Assembly: GCF_014764405.1 (NCBI RefSeq) | Contig: NZ_CP061725.1 | Coordinates: 2,356,001 to 2,420,000, forward strand | Length of the DNA stretch: 64,000 nt | From: Micromonospora craniellae | GTDB taxonomy: Bacteria > Actinomycetota > Actinomycetes > Mycobacteriales > Micromonosporaceae | Direction of reading: 5' to 3' | Part shown: positions 55,895 through 64,000 of the stretch, in pieces | Position numbering within the stretch: the stretch's first letter is position 1 | Layout: every line of letters begins with the position of its first letter | The notes under the pieces: generated by a model | Told to the model about the DNA's origin: nothing | The model's database searches: none | Seen by the model: only the letters and a program-made list of their open reading frames with translations | Made by a program: the position numbers and the translations under genes

Positions 55895-56512
55895 GTGACG
55901 GCAGAGATCACCTCATTGGCGGAGTTACGCGCACTGCTCGGCACGCCGGCACCCCGCGCCGCCGACAAGGAACGCACCACCCTGCACGAGCGCGACCGGC
56001 AGTGGCTCGCCGCGTCGCCGTTCTGCCTGGTGGCCACGGCCGGGGCGGACGGCAGCTGCGACGTCTCGCCCAAGGGCGACCCGGCCGGCTTCGCGCACGT
56101 GCTGGACGACCGGACGATCGCGATCCCGGAGCGTCCCGGCAACAAGCGGGCGGACGGCTACCGCAACATCCTGGAGAACCCGCACGTCGGGCTGATCTTC
56201 CTCATCCCGGGCCGCAGCGACACTCTGCGGATCAACGGGCGGGCCCGGCTGCTGCGCGACGCGCCCTGGTTCGACGAGATGGCGGTCAGGGGGCACCGCC
56301 CGGTGCTCGCCGTGGTGGTGGAGATCGAGCAGATCTTCTTCCACTGCGCGAAGGCGTTCCTCCGCTCCGGGCTGTGGCAGCCGGAGACCTGGCCAGCGGA
56401 CCCGCTGCCCAGCACGGCCCGCTTGATCAAGGAGGTGCAGAACCCGGCGGAGACCCTGGCCGACCTGGAGCGCCACTACGGCCCGGAGTACGCCCGCAAG
56501 CTCTACGCCTGA
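55895..56512 (+). CDS. PPOX-family FMN-binding protein (MSMEG_1061-like, 205 aa)
   Basis: A pyridoxamine-5'-phosphate-oxidase-like split barrel: FCLVATAGADGSCDVSPKGD, RTIAIPERPGNKRADGYRNI, VGLIFLIPGRSDTLRINGRA. The GTG at 55895 has GGGGAGG 6 bases upstream. Such proteins bind flavin or F420 and reduce small molecules; the substrate is unknown. Its last 10 bases overlap the convergent VOC gene. Confidence 0.9.
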   Translation: MTAEITSLAELRALLGTPAPRAADKERTTLHERDRQWLAASPFCLVATAGADGSCDVSPKGDPAGFAHVLDDRTIAIPERPGNKRADGYRNILENPHVGLIFLIPGRSDTLRINGRARLLRDAPWFDEMAVRGHRPVLAVVVEIEQIFFHCAKAFLRSGLWQPETWPADPLPSTARLIKEVQNPAETLADLERHYGPEYARKLYA

Positions 56513-56919
56513 CCGACCCCACCGGCGGCGGTGATCATCCACAGGTGACCGTCCGGGTCGGCGAACGTGCCCGTGTATCCCCAGGGTTGCGGCCTCGGCT
56601 CGGTGACCACCTCCGCACCAGCGTCACACGCGCGGGAGACCAGGCTGCCGACCTCGGCCGGACCGTCCACGGTCAACCCGAGTACGCACTCGCTGTTCCG
56701 GCGGTCGGCCACCTCTCGACCACCGAGCACCCAGCCGAAGCCACCGGTCGGCACCAGCATCAGGCGCAACCCGGCGTTGACCTCGAACTGCAACGGCTCG
56801 GGCAGGCCGTCCTCGGCCGGCTCACCGACGGTGGGCAGACCGAGGGCGTCCCGGTAGAAGTCGTGGGAGACCTGCCGGTCGGCGATCGGCAGGCTGACAA
56901 CGACTGGTGCGTACGGCAC
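56503..56919 (-). CDS. VOC/glyoxalase-family protein (138 aa)
   Basis: Two beta-alpha-beta-beta-beta units: [29 protein letters not shown] and, in the second, [20 protein letters not shown] ending DPDGHLWMI. Metal ligands are only partly evident. Could be a lyase, dioxygenase or antibiotic-binding protein; undecided. The GTG at 56919 has AGAGGT upstream. The next 30 bases lead into an IS relic. Confidence 0.85.
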   Translation of the reverse strand: MPYAPVVVSLPIADRQVSHDFYRDALGLPTVGEPAEDGLPEPLQFEVNAGLRLMLVPTGGFGWVLGGREVADRRNSECVLGLTVDGPAEVGSLVSRACDAGAEVVTEPRPQPWGYTGTFADPDGHLWMITAAGGVGQA

Positions 56920-56949
56920 GGCAGGACCTCTGGCTGTCTTCGCGAGTAT

Positions 56950-57380
56950 GGTGCCGTTGAGTATGGGGTTCACCTGTGACGCCGGTGCCGGTGCGGATCT
57001 GGCTACGGTCTTCGTCGAAGGTGACGTCGCGGACCCAGTGGATCTTGTTCTCGATCGACCAGTGGCCACGGATCCAGCCAACCATCTGCTCCGGTTTCGC
57101 CTACCGCAGTGGGTGATGGACACCTTCTCGCAGGTCATGGACGAACTTGTGGAGCAGCAGACCAGCCACCTCGGGCGCCGGTCAGCACCGCCGCGACCGC
57201 AGTGGCCAACACCGAGGCCAGCGCGTGGGACACCACGAGGGTCACGCCGGTCCGGCACCGCCGCCAACGCCGTGACCAGGCCAGCCCCGCGCTCATCCGG
57301 TGACGGGTCGTCCACCAGGTAGTCCGCGTGCACGGCCAACACGTCAATCAGCGGTGATGATCCCACGGGCGTGGTCCTTC
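56950..57380 (-). pseudogene. ISAs1-family transposase relic
   Basis: The N-terminal piece (DVLAVHADYLVDDPSPDERG, then VSHALASVLATAVAAVLTGA in another frame) and C-terminal piece ([20 protein letters not shown], then [11 protein letters not shown]) of an ISAs1 transposase are present in about 430 bases; the catalytic middle is missing and frames are broken. The family is recognised by [15 protein letters not shown]. The following stretch to the IS5-type end at 57571 holds nothing I can name. Confidence 0.8.
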
Positions 57381-57774
57381 TTGATCTACCCAAACTCGAC
57401 ACCTGGATGATCATCGAGAGACCGCGCCCGTCTCTTTACCGCCATGATCCGGCGCGCCTACCCCCAACCACCCACAACGGTCAAATCGCCACCCTGGCCG
57501 GAGCCCTGCTCCGCCCGCTCGTCGCGCCAGGTGGACGATCTACGCTCGTTCACCGGCGGCCGCCGCGTTAAGAGCGTGTCTCAGGTGGTGAGTTTGAGGT
57601 AGCGCTTGTGGCAGGTCAGGGCGGCGGCGAGGGTGACGAATGCGCAGTAAAGGGCCGGGGTTGCGTTCGTAGCGGATGGTGAGGCGGCGGTAGCCGGTGA
57701 ACCAGGCGAAGGTGTTGGGTCGGGCCCGGGCGCGGTGCCTGGATTGCTCCAGGTCCGTTTCCCGGACCCGCCCG

Positions 57775-57810
57775 CCGAACCCGGCGTGCGACTCTCACCG
57801 CACCGGGCTC
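57775..57810 (-). ncRNA. Group II intron domain V (intron 2)
   Basis: GAGCCCGGTGCG pairs with CGCACGCCGGGTTC around a GAGA-type loop, the catalytic domain V hairpin. It lies 9 bases after the reverse-transcriptase stop. Confidence 0.88.
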
Positions 57811-57819
57811 TCCACGAGG

Positions 57820-59283
57820 TCATGCCGTTGGGGGTGGGCTTGTCGGTGTGGGCTGCCAGGGGTTCGGGATCTTGGTGCCGCGATAGCGGTATCGGGTCAC
57901 GGGGACCTTCGCCATCTTGAACAACTCGACCCCGTCGAAGGCGATGGGCTGCCACCCTTGCGGGGTGCGCAGCCATCGCTGGATGGCTCTCCAGGTCATG
58001 CGGTTGCGGCGCATCACCCAGTTGATCACTCGCCACCAGATGAAGTTCTGCAGGTGGGAGAAGGTGTGCTTGGCGACCGCGTGCTTGAAGTAGTTGGCCC
58101 ATCCACGCTGGATGTAGTTGATCTTGACCAGCGTCTCCCGGTAGCTCAGGTGCGACAACCGGCGGGTCAGTGACTTGATCTTCCGTTTCAGCGCCTGGAC
58201 CGGCTTGTCGGCGATGAACGTGTATACATGCCACTTGTCCGTTCCTCGTTTCCGCTTCCAGACGATGCGGAAGCCGAGGAAGTCGACCCCGTCGGCAAGG
58301 TGGGTGATCCTGGTCTTGGACTCAGATAGGCGCAGGCCCATCGTCGCCAGAACGGTACTCACCTGGTCGCGCAGGTCCTCGACGTGTTCCTGGTTGCCAT
58401 GGACCAGGACGAGGAAGTCGTCGGCGTAGCGGACCAACTGCCACGTCGCCAGTCCTTTGGCGCGTCGTTGCCTGCGCTGCTGGCCGGTGCCCGCTGCCGC
58501 CCATTGCTCGACGAAGAACTCGTCGAGAACCGACAACGCGATGTTGGCCAGCAGTGGTGAGAGGATCCCTCCTTGGGGTGTGCCGGACGTGGTCTCGTTC
58601 CGCTCGCCGAGCTCAGTCATGATCCCGGCCTTGAGGAACGCCTTCACCAGCGCGAGCACTCGCTTGTCCTTCACCCGCGCTCGCACCCGACCCATCAAGG
58701 CCGGGTGGTCGATACGGTCGAAGCACGCCTCGATGTCCGCGTCCAGCACCCACCGGTAACCGGCGGTGGCCAGATGATGGATCTCGGCGATCGCGTCGTG
58801 CGCGCGCCGGTTCGGCCGGAACCCATACGAACAAGGCTGGAAATCCGCCTCGAAGATGGGCTCCAGGACCAGCTTCAGCGCTGCCTGGACCACACGGTCC
58901 GTGATGGTCGGTATCCCCAGCCGGCGTAGTTTCCCGCCGGTCTTGGGAATCATCTTCTCCCGTACTGGTAGTGGCCGGAACGTGCCGGTCTTCAGCAGGG
59001 AACGGACATGGTCCAGGAACACTTCGGGCCCGGCCATGCTCACGTGGACAGCGGTGACGCCGTCCACTCCGGCAGTGCGGGCTCCGGCATTCCCGGCGAC
59101 CCGTTGCAACGCCACGACCAGCGTGGCGGGGTCGCTGACGAAGTTGTAGACATCGTCAAACCGGCGACCGTGGTCGGCCGCCGCCCAACGGTGCAGTTTG
59201 ATCTGCATTCCCCGTACCCGCGTCCATGCCTCTTCCGGGGTCGGCCACGTGACGGCGGTATCCACCACCGTGTCTTCGGGCAT
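57820..59283 (-). CDS. ltrA: Group II intron reverse transcriptase/maturase (487 aa)
   Basis: The ATG at 59283 follows AGGGAGG by 7 bases. RT domains are complete: GVDGVTAVHVSM, REKMIPKTGGKLRRLGIPTI, CSYGFRPNRRAHDAI, SGTPQGGILSPLLANI, LVRYADDFLVLVHG; the maturase X domain covers NYIQRGWANYFKHAVAKHTF and RRNRMTWRAIQRWL. There is no HNH endonuclease, unlike intron 1's protein, so mobility may use nicks from replication. It promotes splicing and retrohoming of its own intron. Confidence 0.93.
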   Translation of the reverse strand: MPEDTVVDTAVTWPTPEEAWTRVRGMQIKLHRWAAADHGRRFDDVYNFVSDPATLVVALQRVAGNAGARTAGVDGVTAVHVSMAGPEVFLDHVRSLLKTGTFRPLPVREKMIPKTGGKLRRLGIPTITDRVVQAALKLVLEPIFEADFQPCSYGFRPNRRAHDAIAEIHHLATAGYRWVLDADIEACFDRIDHPALMGRVRARVKDKRVLALVKAFLKAGIMTELGERNETTSGTPQGGILSPLLANIALSVLDEFFVEQWAAAGTGQQRRQRRAKGLATWQLVRYADDFLVLVHGNQEHVEDLRDQVSTVLATMGLRLSESKTRITHLADGVDFLGFRIVWKRKRGTDKWHVYTFIADKPVQALKRKIKSLTRRLSHLSYRETLVKINYIQRGWANYFKHAVAKHTFSHLQNFIWWRVINWVMRRNRMTWRAIQRWLRTPQGWQPIAFDGVELFKMAKVPVTRYRYRGTKIPNPWQPTPTSPPPTA

Positions 59284-60205
59284 TGCAGTACCTCCCTTGC
59301 GATCTCGCTGCCGCCCTTCCCCATGTGACCGGCTCTCCCGGCCTCGGAGTACTACGGCGGCTCCGCCCTCTCCCGACCCGATCGGCCGACGGTGAACCCA
59401 ACCCGAGGCGTCGTCTCTGGCTGAGACGGCCCCGGGCAAAGCCGGGAAAGTTCCCGTGTTCACTGACTGATCGCTCGACGAAGGAGGCACCCGGCTATAC
59501 CCCCGCGGCATCGCCACGGCTACCCCGCAGCACTTCACCGTGGCCTCCCGGACCGCCGAACGTCAGCAGCCGCAGGAGTTCCCCGTCCCGAGAGAAGAGG
59601 ACCAGGACGCACCGCACCCAGCCCACATCCGCCAGGTTCGAGCTGGTAGGGATCGTTAGGAGGCTTCAGACACCGGTTCCTCGCGTATACCTCTCCGTCT
59701 CGCTTGCCGGACCCGCGCCATCTGGCAGTACTGGTTACGTCCCGGCGTTGTCGGGGCCGCTTGCCACCCTCCCCGGCACCTCCCGGATCAGGCTGCCCCC
59801 AGCTTCACCACCCTGCTGCGACAGGACGGCGGCGAAGGTCTCTCACCTCCACTCGATCAATCAGCGCCTCACGGCGCACCCGCTCGATGACCCACCGGTG
59901 CCGGCCGAGGCGGTTGGTCGGTTCGATGCCGCGGCGGGCGATGCGGGGGCGGATGCCGCGTTGGCGGAGCATGCGGCGCAGGTGTGGGTAGTCGTAGCCC
60001 TTGTCGGCGTGCAGCTTGTCCGGGCGTCGGCGGCGGGGGCCGCGTCGAGACCTGACGGCGGGGATGGCCTGGATGAGTGATTCCAGGCAGCGGCTGTCGT
60101 GGGTGTTCGCTGCCGACACGCCCACGGACAGGGGGAGTCCACCACGCTCGGACAGCGCGTGGATCTTGCTGCCGGGTCTGCCTCGGTCGACCGGACTCGG
60201 GCCGG

Positions 60206-60565
60206 TCAAAAGGCCCCCCTATTTGCCCGCACGTAGGCGGCGTCGGCGGTGGCCCGGGACCAGTCGATCAGCCCGCGTGCGCCGAGTTGGTCCAGCGCGG
60301 CGACGTGCAGCCGCCGCCACAGTCCGGCGGCTGTCCACGCCTGGAACCGCCGATGCGCGGTGGCCCTGGACACCCCGAACCCGGGCGGCAGATGCCGCCA
60401 GGCGCAACCAGTGGTCAGCACGTACACGATCGCCGCGAACACCGCCCGCGCATCGATCGGTGGCGTCCCTCCTCCCTGCCGACGCCGAGGCGGCGGCGGG
60501 ATCAACGGGCCGGCCAGGTTCCACAACTCCTCGGGCGCCCACTGCTGAATCAACCGCTCGTCCAC
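60206..60565 (-). CDS. IS5/IS427 transposase OrfA (N-terminal part, 119 aa)
   Basis: Begins at a GTG (60565) with the domain DERLIQQWAPEELWNLAGPL, then YVLTTGCAWRHLPPGFGVSR and RFQAWTAAGLWRRL, typical of the IS427-group N-terminus, and reaches ADAAYVRANRGAF before a stop. The other half of the transposase lies in the -1 frame starting at 60209, the normal layout for programmed frameshifting. Nearest IS end is at 60617. Confidence 0.88.
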   Translation of the reverse strand: MDERLIQQWAPEELWNLAGPLIPPPPRRRQGGGTPPIDARAVFAAIVYVLTTGCAWRHLPPGFGVSRATAHRRFQAWTAAGLWRRLHVAALDQLGARGLIDWSRATADAAYVRANRGAF

Positions 60566-60647
60566 AGTAGAAACTATCTACCACGAAGATCAACCGACCA
60601 CCACCCGAGACACGCTCTAAAATGCCGCTGGTGCGGTTCGGTCGTTC

Positions 60648-62870
60648 TCAGTCAGCAACCGGTCGCCAAGTCTGAGCCGAGCGGGCAGCGCCGATTCCGC
60701 AGAGAACGGTCAGTAGCGCAGCCAGCAGCGCTACCGTTCCGAATCCTGCACCGAGCACCTCCATCGAGACGCTACCCACTCGACGAATATGTAGCGTCAA
60801 TACACCCAGAAATGCGGCGACTCCCGAACCCACGGCACCAGCAAATAGCAGAGGTATGCCAAGGTTCCAAGTCGCTATACCTAGATACAAAGATAGCCGA
60901 GTGTCATAGGTGCCAACCACACCCAATGAGCGTGCATTAGTTAAAAACATTCCACTCGTGGCCAGCGCCCCAGCCAAAGCTAGAATGATGAGGCCAAGGG
61001 CACCAAGAGCGAGCACCCAATTGAAGACAGCAGCGCCGGCCAGCCCGCCCGTGATCCACTCCTGTCCGGGCGTCGAAACGTATGGCTTGGAAAGCGTCGC
61101 GTAGGCAGCATTAGCAATCTTCGTTGCGCCAATTTTCATCTCGTCATTGATTACGAAGTATCCGCTAGTTGAGCCATCAGCGTCAAGATCAGTGGTCACT
61201 TTGAAGTCTGGAGCAGAGATCAAAGTACCGCCACGCAGAAGATTTCCTCGCAGGTTGAAACGGTCAAAGACGGAATCGACATTCTGTGCGGTGGCACCGG
61301 GACAGGTTCGCAGTTCGCCGAATTCTTTCAAGGCTACACACGTGCCGACCAGGGTGGGTACGCCACCTATTTCCGCAACCCGCAGAAACTTGTCTGGCCC
61401 GACCAACGCGCCGAAGTGACGGCCCTCTGCTGGACTTGACTGCGTTCTCAAGATCAGTAGACTGTCGCCGACAGTAAGCGCCTGCGGTGCAACACCATTA
61501 GCTAGACCGCGGGCTTGCTGGACGATCCAAGCTTGTTGTACTTGCACTTGAACCAGCAGGCCCAATCCGACGACAAACGCTGCACAGAGACGCGCCACCA
61601 TCATTGGCCGCTGGTTCAGCCATCGACCACCAATAATGAGACCAGGTGAGCTGGCGACCCTTCCCAATCGGGCTACCGCACGGCCAAGAAGTGCCGATCC
61701 GGCCCCCAGCACTGCGGGAAGGGAGATCAACGTACCGAGCAGGGCAAACAAAAATACTATGAGGCCGGGGGAGTAGCGGGCTCCCCCGTCGCGAGCAGTA
61801 GCGGCCCCCCAAATCGAGAGCGCTACGGCTACTGGAAAGGCCGATTGCAGCCACCTCCGGAATCTCGGATTTAGGTGGCGAGGTCGGGTCTCTCCCCGGG
61901 CCGCGCGTCGCAGTTGAGTCGCGACGACAAGAAAAATCGCCAGAGCAACGGAACCTATGGCGAGCGCAGGAATCCATCGGCGCGCCGAATCCACGTCTGC
62001 GCTGCGCACTAGGTATCCGGTAATTGGTACCCGAATATTGAAATAAGTGGTTGCCAGCGCCACAAGAAAACCAGCTATCGCACCCAGGAAAACCGGCACG
62101 AGGGCTTCACCGACAAGGACCCACGCGCGGGAAGATGCGGGAGCCCCCAATGCGTCCAGCATAGCTAGGCGGCGGTCTCGTCGCTCCGAATTGCTTCGTA
62201 CAGCCAGAAACAGCAGTAGCGCTGCCGGCAAGGCAATGACAGCCAGGATGAGGATATAGATGTCTGAGACAGTCCATTTTCCGAAGCCGTCAACCGTGCT
62301 AGGAAAGTAGTCGCGACCAAATGAACTCGGATCAACCCCGAAACCGGATATCGCCACCAGGCCGTCGCGGTTGTCAAAAGGGGTATCAGTTGGCGGACGA
62401 TGGTAAACAAGCCGTTCCGTTGCAGTCGCCAGTCCCGAAACTTCAATCACACCGCCGAACTCACCGTACCTCTGGGTGAATTCTTGCGCATTCGCAGATT
62501 TAAGAAGCTCCGGCGAGAAGAATGACTCGCCGGGCTTTGGCCACCGCGGCAGCCCTGGTGGTGGCATCGCATCGTTCCGCAACGGTGAAATATACAGTAC
62601 CAAAAATTGCTTGTTGTCGACGGAATCCGCATGAATCATCCAGCGCGCAACAGCAGCGCTCTGGCCACTGTTTTCGACGAAAACCGGTTCCCGCGCAGCG
62701 ATTCGCTCATCGCTGGCGAGAGACGTAGCTGCAGAGACCACAAACAGCCACGCCGATATCACGGTAACAAAGGTAGCGACTGCCAGCGACCATCGATGGA
62801 CCTCCGCACCCGCACCCGCACTACGTCCCGATCGATGACCCACGGCAAGTAGTGGTAAGAGACCTCGCAT
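60648..62870 (-). CDS. FtsX-like ABC transporter permease (740 aa)
   Basis: A long permease with an N-terminal membrane helix (about 28-50), an extracytoplasmic domain, several helices near 205-320 (LAVIALPAALLLFLAVR; RRLAMLDALGAPASSRAWVL), a second extracytoplasmic domain and three C-terminal helices. The pattern matches two-module FtsX/MacB-type permeases of peptide or antibiotic efflux and immunity systems. Its ATG overlaps the ATPase stop (TAATG). The DNA is markedly lower in GC than the rest of the window, suggesting recent transfer. The IS ends 31 bases after its stop. Confidence 0.88.
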   Translation of the reverse strand: MRGLLPLLAVGHRSGRSAGAGAEVHRWSLAVATFVTVISAWLFVVSAATSLASDERIAAREPVFVENSGQSAAVARWMIHADSVDNKQFLVLYISPLRNDAMPPPGLPRWPKPGESFFSPELLKSANAQEFTQRYGEFGGVIEVSGLATATERLVYHRPPTDTPFDNRDGLVAISGFGVDPSSFGRDYFPSTVDGFGKWTVSDIYILILAVIALPAALLLFLAVRSNSERRDRRLAMLDALGAPASSRAWVLVGEALVPVFLGAIAGFLVALATTYFNIRVPITGYLVRSADVDSARRWIPALAIGSVALAIFLVVATQLRRAARGETRPRHLNPRFRRWLQSAFPVAVALSIWGAATARDGGARYSPGLIVFLFALLGTLISLPAVLGAGSALLGRAVARLGRVASSPGLIIGGRWLNQRPMMVARLCAAFVVGLGLLVQVQVQQAWIVQQARGLANGVAPQALTVGDSLLILRTQSSPAEGRHFGALVGPDKFLRVAEIGGVPTLVGTCVALKEFGELRTCPGATAQNVDSVFDRFNLRGNLLRGGTLISAPDFKVTTDLDADGSTSGYFVINDEMKIGATKIANAAYATLSKPYVSTPGQEWITGGLAGAAVFNWVLALGALGLIILALAGALATSGMFLTNARSLGVVGTYDTRLSLYLGIATWNLGIPLLFAGAVGSGVAAFLGVLTLHIRRVGSVSMEVLGAGFGTVALLAALLTVLCGIGAARSAQTWRPVAD

Positions 62871-63550
62871 TAGCTGGTCACCGCCGCGTCATCGGCCTGA
62901 ACTCCTAGACGAAAAACACTATCAGCACGCGCTGCGACTCGATCATTATGCGTTACCACAACCAGTGCGCAGCCGTGAGTTTCAGGAAGGCCGAATAATA
63001 GATTTGCAACAAGCTCGGTAGAGGCAGGGTCGAGTGAGCCCGTTGGCTCGTCTGCCAGGACCACGGTCGGCTCAGTTACGAGCGCCCGCGCTACGGCCAC
63101 ACGTTGCCTTTCGCCACCAGACAACAACGCCGTTGGGGCCTCCGAAAGCGTCTCTACTTCGAGTTCGGTAAGTAGACGGCGGGCGCGGCCGTACGCCTCT
63201 TTGCGGCGGATTCCTGCGAGCAGTGCCGGGAGTGTAACATTGTCTATAGGACTAAGCTCCGGAAGAAGTTCTCCGAACTGATAGATCAGTCCGATCTCGC
63301 GCAGCCGCAGTCCAGCACGATCCCGGCCCTTGGCTGCTGTCAGGTCCTGGCCGGCGATTCGTACACGGCCGGCTTTAATCGGAAGAATTCCTGCCAGGCA
63401 CATTAGAAGGGTTGTTTTTCCGGTGCCGCTTGGGCCAACGATCGCAGTGGAACTACCCTTGCCAGCCGTCAAATCCACATCGTCGAGGATGACCCGGTCG
63501 TTCACCTCGTAGCGAAGGCCTTTCGCTTCCACCGCCAGCACCTCTGGCAC
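62870..63550 (-). CDS. ABC transporter ATPase, MacB/LolD-type (226 aa)
   Basis: Walker A GPSGTGKTT (39-47), Q-loop YQFGELLPELSPIDNVTLPA, signature LLSGGERQRVAVARAL, Walker B VLADEPTGSLD, H-loop VVVTHNDR: the efflux/lipoprotein-release class that pairs with FtsX permeases. The GTG at 63550 has GGAGG 4 bases upstream; a GTG at 63604 lies inside a strong hairpin and is less likely. It overlaps the permease gene by one base. The hairpin upstream separates it from the secreted-protein gene, so transcription may depend on read-through. Confidence 0.92.
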   Translation of the reverse strand: MPEVLAVEAKGLRYEVNDRVILDDVDLTAGKGSSTAIVGPSGTGKTTLLMCLAGILPIKAGRVRIAGQDLTAAKGRDRAGLRLREIGLIYQFGELLPELSPIDNVTLPALLAGIRRKEAYGRARRLLTELEVETLSEAPTALLSGGERQRVAVARALVTEPTVVLADEPTGSLDPASTELVANLLFGLPETHGCALVVVTHNDRVAARADSVFRLGVQADDAAVTS

Positions 63551-63571
63551 TGGTCCTCCTTCATCAGCCGT

Positions 63572-63602
63572 GGGCGCGGACAGGGCTTCCCTGTCCGCGC
63601 CC
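63572..63602. terminator. Strong hairpin between secreted-protein gene and ABC operon
   Basis: GGGCGCGGACAGGG (63572-63585) and CCCTGTCCGCGCCC (63589-63602) are perfect complements with a 3-base loop. It lies 44 bases after the secreted-protein stop and before the ATPase start. It may end most transcripts so that the peptide is made in excess over the transporter. Confidence 0.75.
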
Positions 63603-63645
63603 ACCTTAACCAGAACTACTGCGATCGCAGTGGACCCTGGGCTGA

Positions 63646-63981
63646 CTAGCGATAGACCGTCCCGCTACAGGTGTTGGGGCCTGCGTCGTCAGTGCAGGAG
63701 TTGAACCGAGCGATCTTGTTGCTCGACGAACCGCTAGACTCGCTAGTGCCGTTGCCGCGCGAGTTGCGAAGCACCTGCGGGGTTCCGGTGTCCCGCTTGT
63801 AGTCAGCGTAGACGTCGTTGCTGTCGGCGCTGATGTCCGAAACCGTAATACCCCCCCAGCTATCGTACTCGGCGGTCCTCGAGCCATACGTGCTGACGCT
63901 TACAGCCATGGCTGCGGTCGGTGCTGCGAACGCGAGCGCGGCCACAGCTGCCCCGACAGCTAGGTAAGAATTTTTCTTCAA
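63646..63981 (-). CDS. Small secreted protein with two C-terminal cysteines (111 aa)
   Basis: A signal peptide (KKNSYLAVGAAVAALAFAAP, cleavage near AMA|VSV) precedes a mature protein of about 85 residues rich in Ser, Asp, Tyr and Thr (STYGSRTAEYDSWGG; DSNDVYADYKRD) with cysteines in NSCTDDAGPNTCSGT that could form one disulfide. I do not recognise the family; it loosely recalls secreted bacteriocin-like or wall proteins that travel with FtsX-type transporters. It stands first in a minus-strand run with the ABC pair. The start lies 19 bases inside the window edge, so its promoter is outside. Confidence 0.8.
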   Translation of the reverse strand: MKKNSYLAVGAAVAALAFAAPTAAMAVSVSTYGSRTAEYDSWGGITVSDISADSNDVYADYKRDTGTPQVLRNSRGNGTSESSGSSSNKIARFNSCTDDAGPNTCSGTVYR

Positions 63982-64000
63982 GATTCCCCGATTCTCCTCC

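Larger units (their letters stand above)
57714..59879 (-). mobile_element. Group II intron 2, complete
   Basis: Read on the minus strand, the intron starts GTGCGCC at 59879 and ends CCCAAC at 57714, matching the GUGYG...AY rule. About 596 bases of domains I-III precede the ORF, and domains V (57775-57810) and VI follow it. It is inserted between codons of the IS transposase. Its sequence is intact and could be active. Domain III carries the same landmarks (CGGAG, CCGTAGTA, GGCCGGGA) as intron 1. Total length 2166 bases. Confidence 0.9.
57581..60209 (-). pseudogene. IS5/IS427 transposase OrfB, interrupted by intron and frameshifted
   Basis: Exon 1 (59880-60209) encodes TGPSPVDRGRPGSKIHALSE, then DKGYDYPHLRRMLRQRGI and ends HRWVIER at a codon boundary. 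Exon 2 (57581-57713) resumes TFAWFTGYRRLTIRYERN, so precise splicing restores WVIERTFAWFTGYRRL, the known family motif. Soon after, an extra C (CCCTTTACTGC where the 9.7-kb copy has CCTCTACTGC) shifts the frame. OrfB normally joins OrfA by a -1 shift at CCTTTTG near 60207-60213. Confidence 0.82.
57572..60617 (-). mobile_element. IS5/IS427-type insertion sequence carrying a group II intron
   Basis: Terminal inverted repeats GAGCGTGTCTC(A/G)GGTGGT are visible at both ends, and the element is flanked by TAA direct repeats (57569-57571 and 60618-60620), the TNA duplication expected of the IS427 group. Total 3046 bases, of which 2166 are intron, leaving an 880-base IS of normal size. The transposase is in two frames with a slip site plus an intron, and its last part has a frameshift, so the copy is likely immobile even after splicing. 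Confidence 0.88.

Overview
The window is high-GC actinobacterial chromosome, most likely from a Micromonospora-type organism (Micromonosporaceae). Evidence: GTG starts and GTGA/ATGA stop-start overlaps throughout; the gene block pdxH, citrate synthase, serC, sepH, MarR, futalosine-pathway genes, cold-shock protein, XPB helicase; and six copies of a roughly 54-bp palindromic intergenic repeat that I recall as typical of Micromonospora/Salinispora genomes (recollection, not checked). No rRNA, tRNA or CRISPR array was found.

Layout. 1-1.7 kb: small regulatory or accessory genes (GntR tail, XRE regulator, two copies of a small 'WCPG' domain) that look like part of an integrative element. 1.9-3.4 kb: a complete IS3-family element. 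3.5-7.0 kb: a minus-strand trio (JmjC/cupin oxygenase, an unrecognised Cys-tailed protein, a DUF397-like small protein) divergent from an XRE-TPR regulator and a small partner; this is the best candidate for an undescribed system. 7.0-9.9 kb: a 32-base C homopolymer, a secreted-protein gene cut short by a 5'-truncated group II intron, and the tail of a second intron joined to the end of an IS5-type transposase. 10-17.2 kb: a lone sugar-type ABC ATPase, then a four-gene wall-polymer operon (TagG/TagH-like exporter, CDP-alcohol phosphotransferase fusion, GT2-TagF fusion). 17.3-22.8 kb: sdaA, PspC, DUF4230, nitroreductase, an epimerase-like protein and two gene stubs. 22.8-41.3 kb: conserved core (pdxH, citA, serC, sepH, MFS/MarR, mqnB, mqnD, csp, HAD, XPB helicase with its partner). 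41.4-45.4 kb: a TIGR03089 protein and a divergent NHEJ locus (ku against split ligD polymerase and ligase). 45.5-50.5 kb: FKBP, a frameshifted SCO6745-like gene, HAD, a zinc dehydrogenase, a decayed quinone-oxidoreductase-like gene, NUDIX. 50.7-54.7 kb: ADP-heptose locus (hldE, GT, GT9) followed by Hsp20/DUF2231. 55.9-57.4 kb: PPOX and VOC genes and an ISAs1 relic. 57.6-60.6 kb: an IS5/IS427-type element whose transposase is split by a complete group II intron. 60.6-64 kb: a visibly lower-GC island with a small secreted two-cysteine protein, an ABC ATPase and an FtsX-type permease.

How genes work together. The wall-polymer operon would make and export a phosphodiester-linked polymer. hldE and the two glycosyltransferases would make and transfer activated heptose. 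mqnB and mqnD are two steps of futalosine menaquinone synthesis. Ku with the split LigD does end joining. XPB and its neighbour form a conserved helicase pair. MarR-MFS is an efflux operon with a visible palindromic operator. The edges and the 7-10 kb and 57-61 kb regions are the mobile parts; nearly identical, oppositely oriented IS/intron tails lie 48 kb apart and could support inversion.
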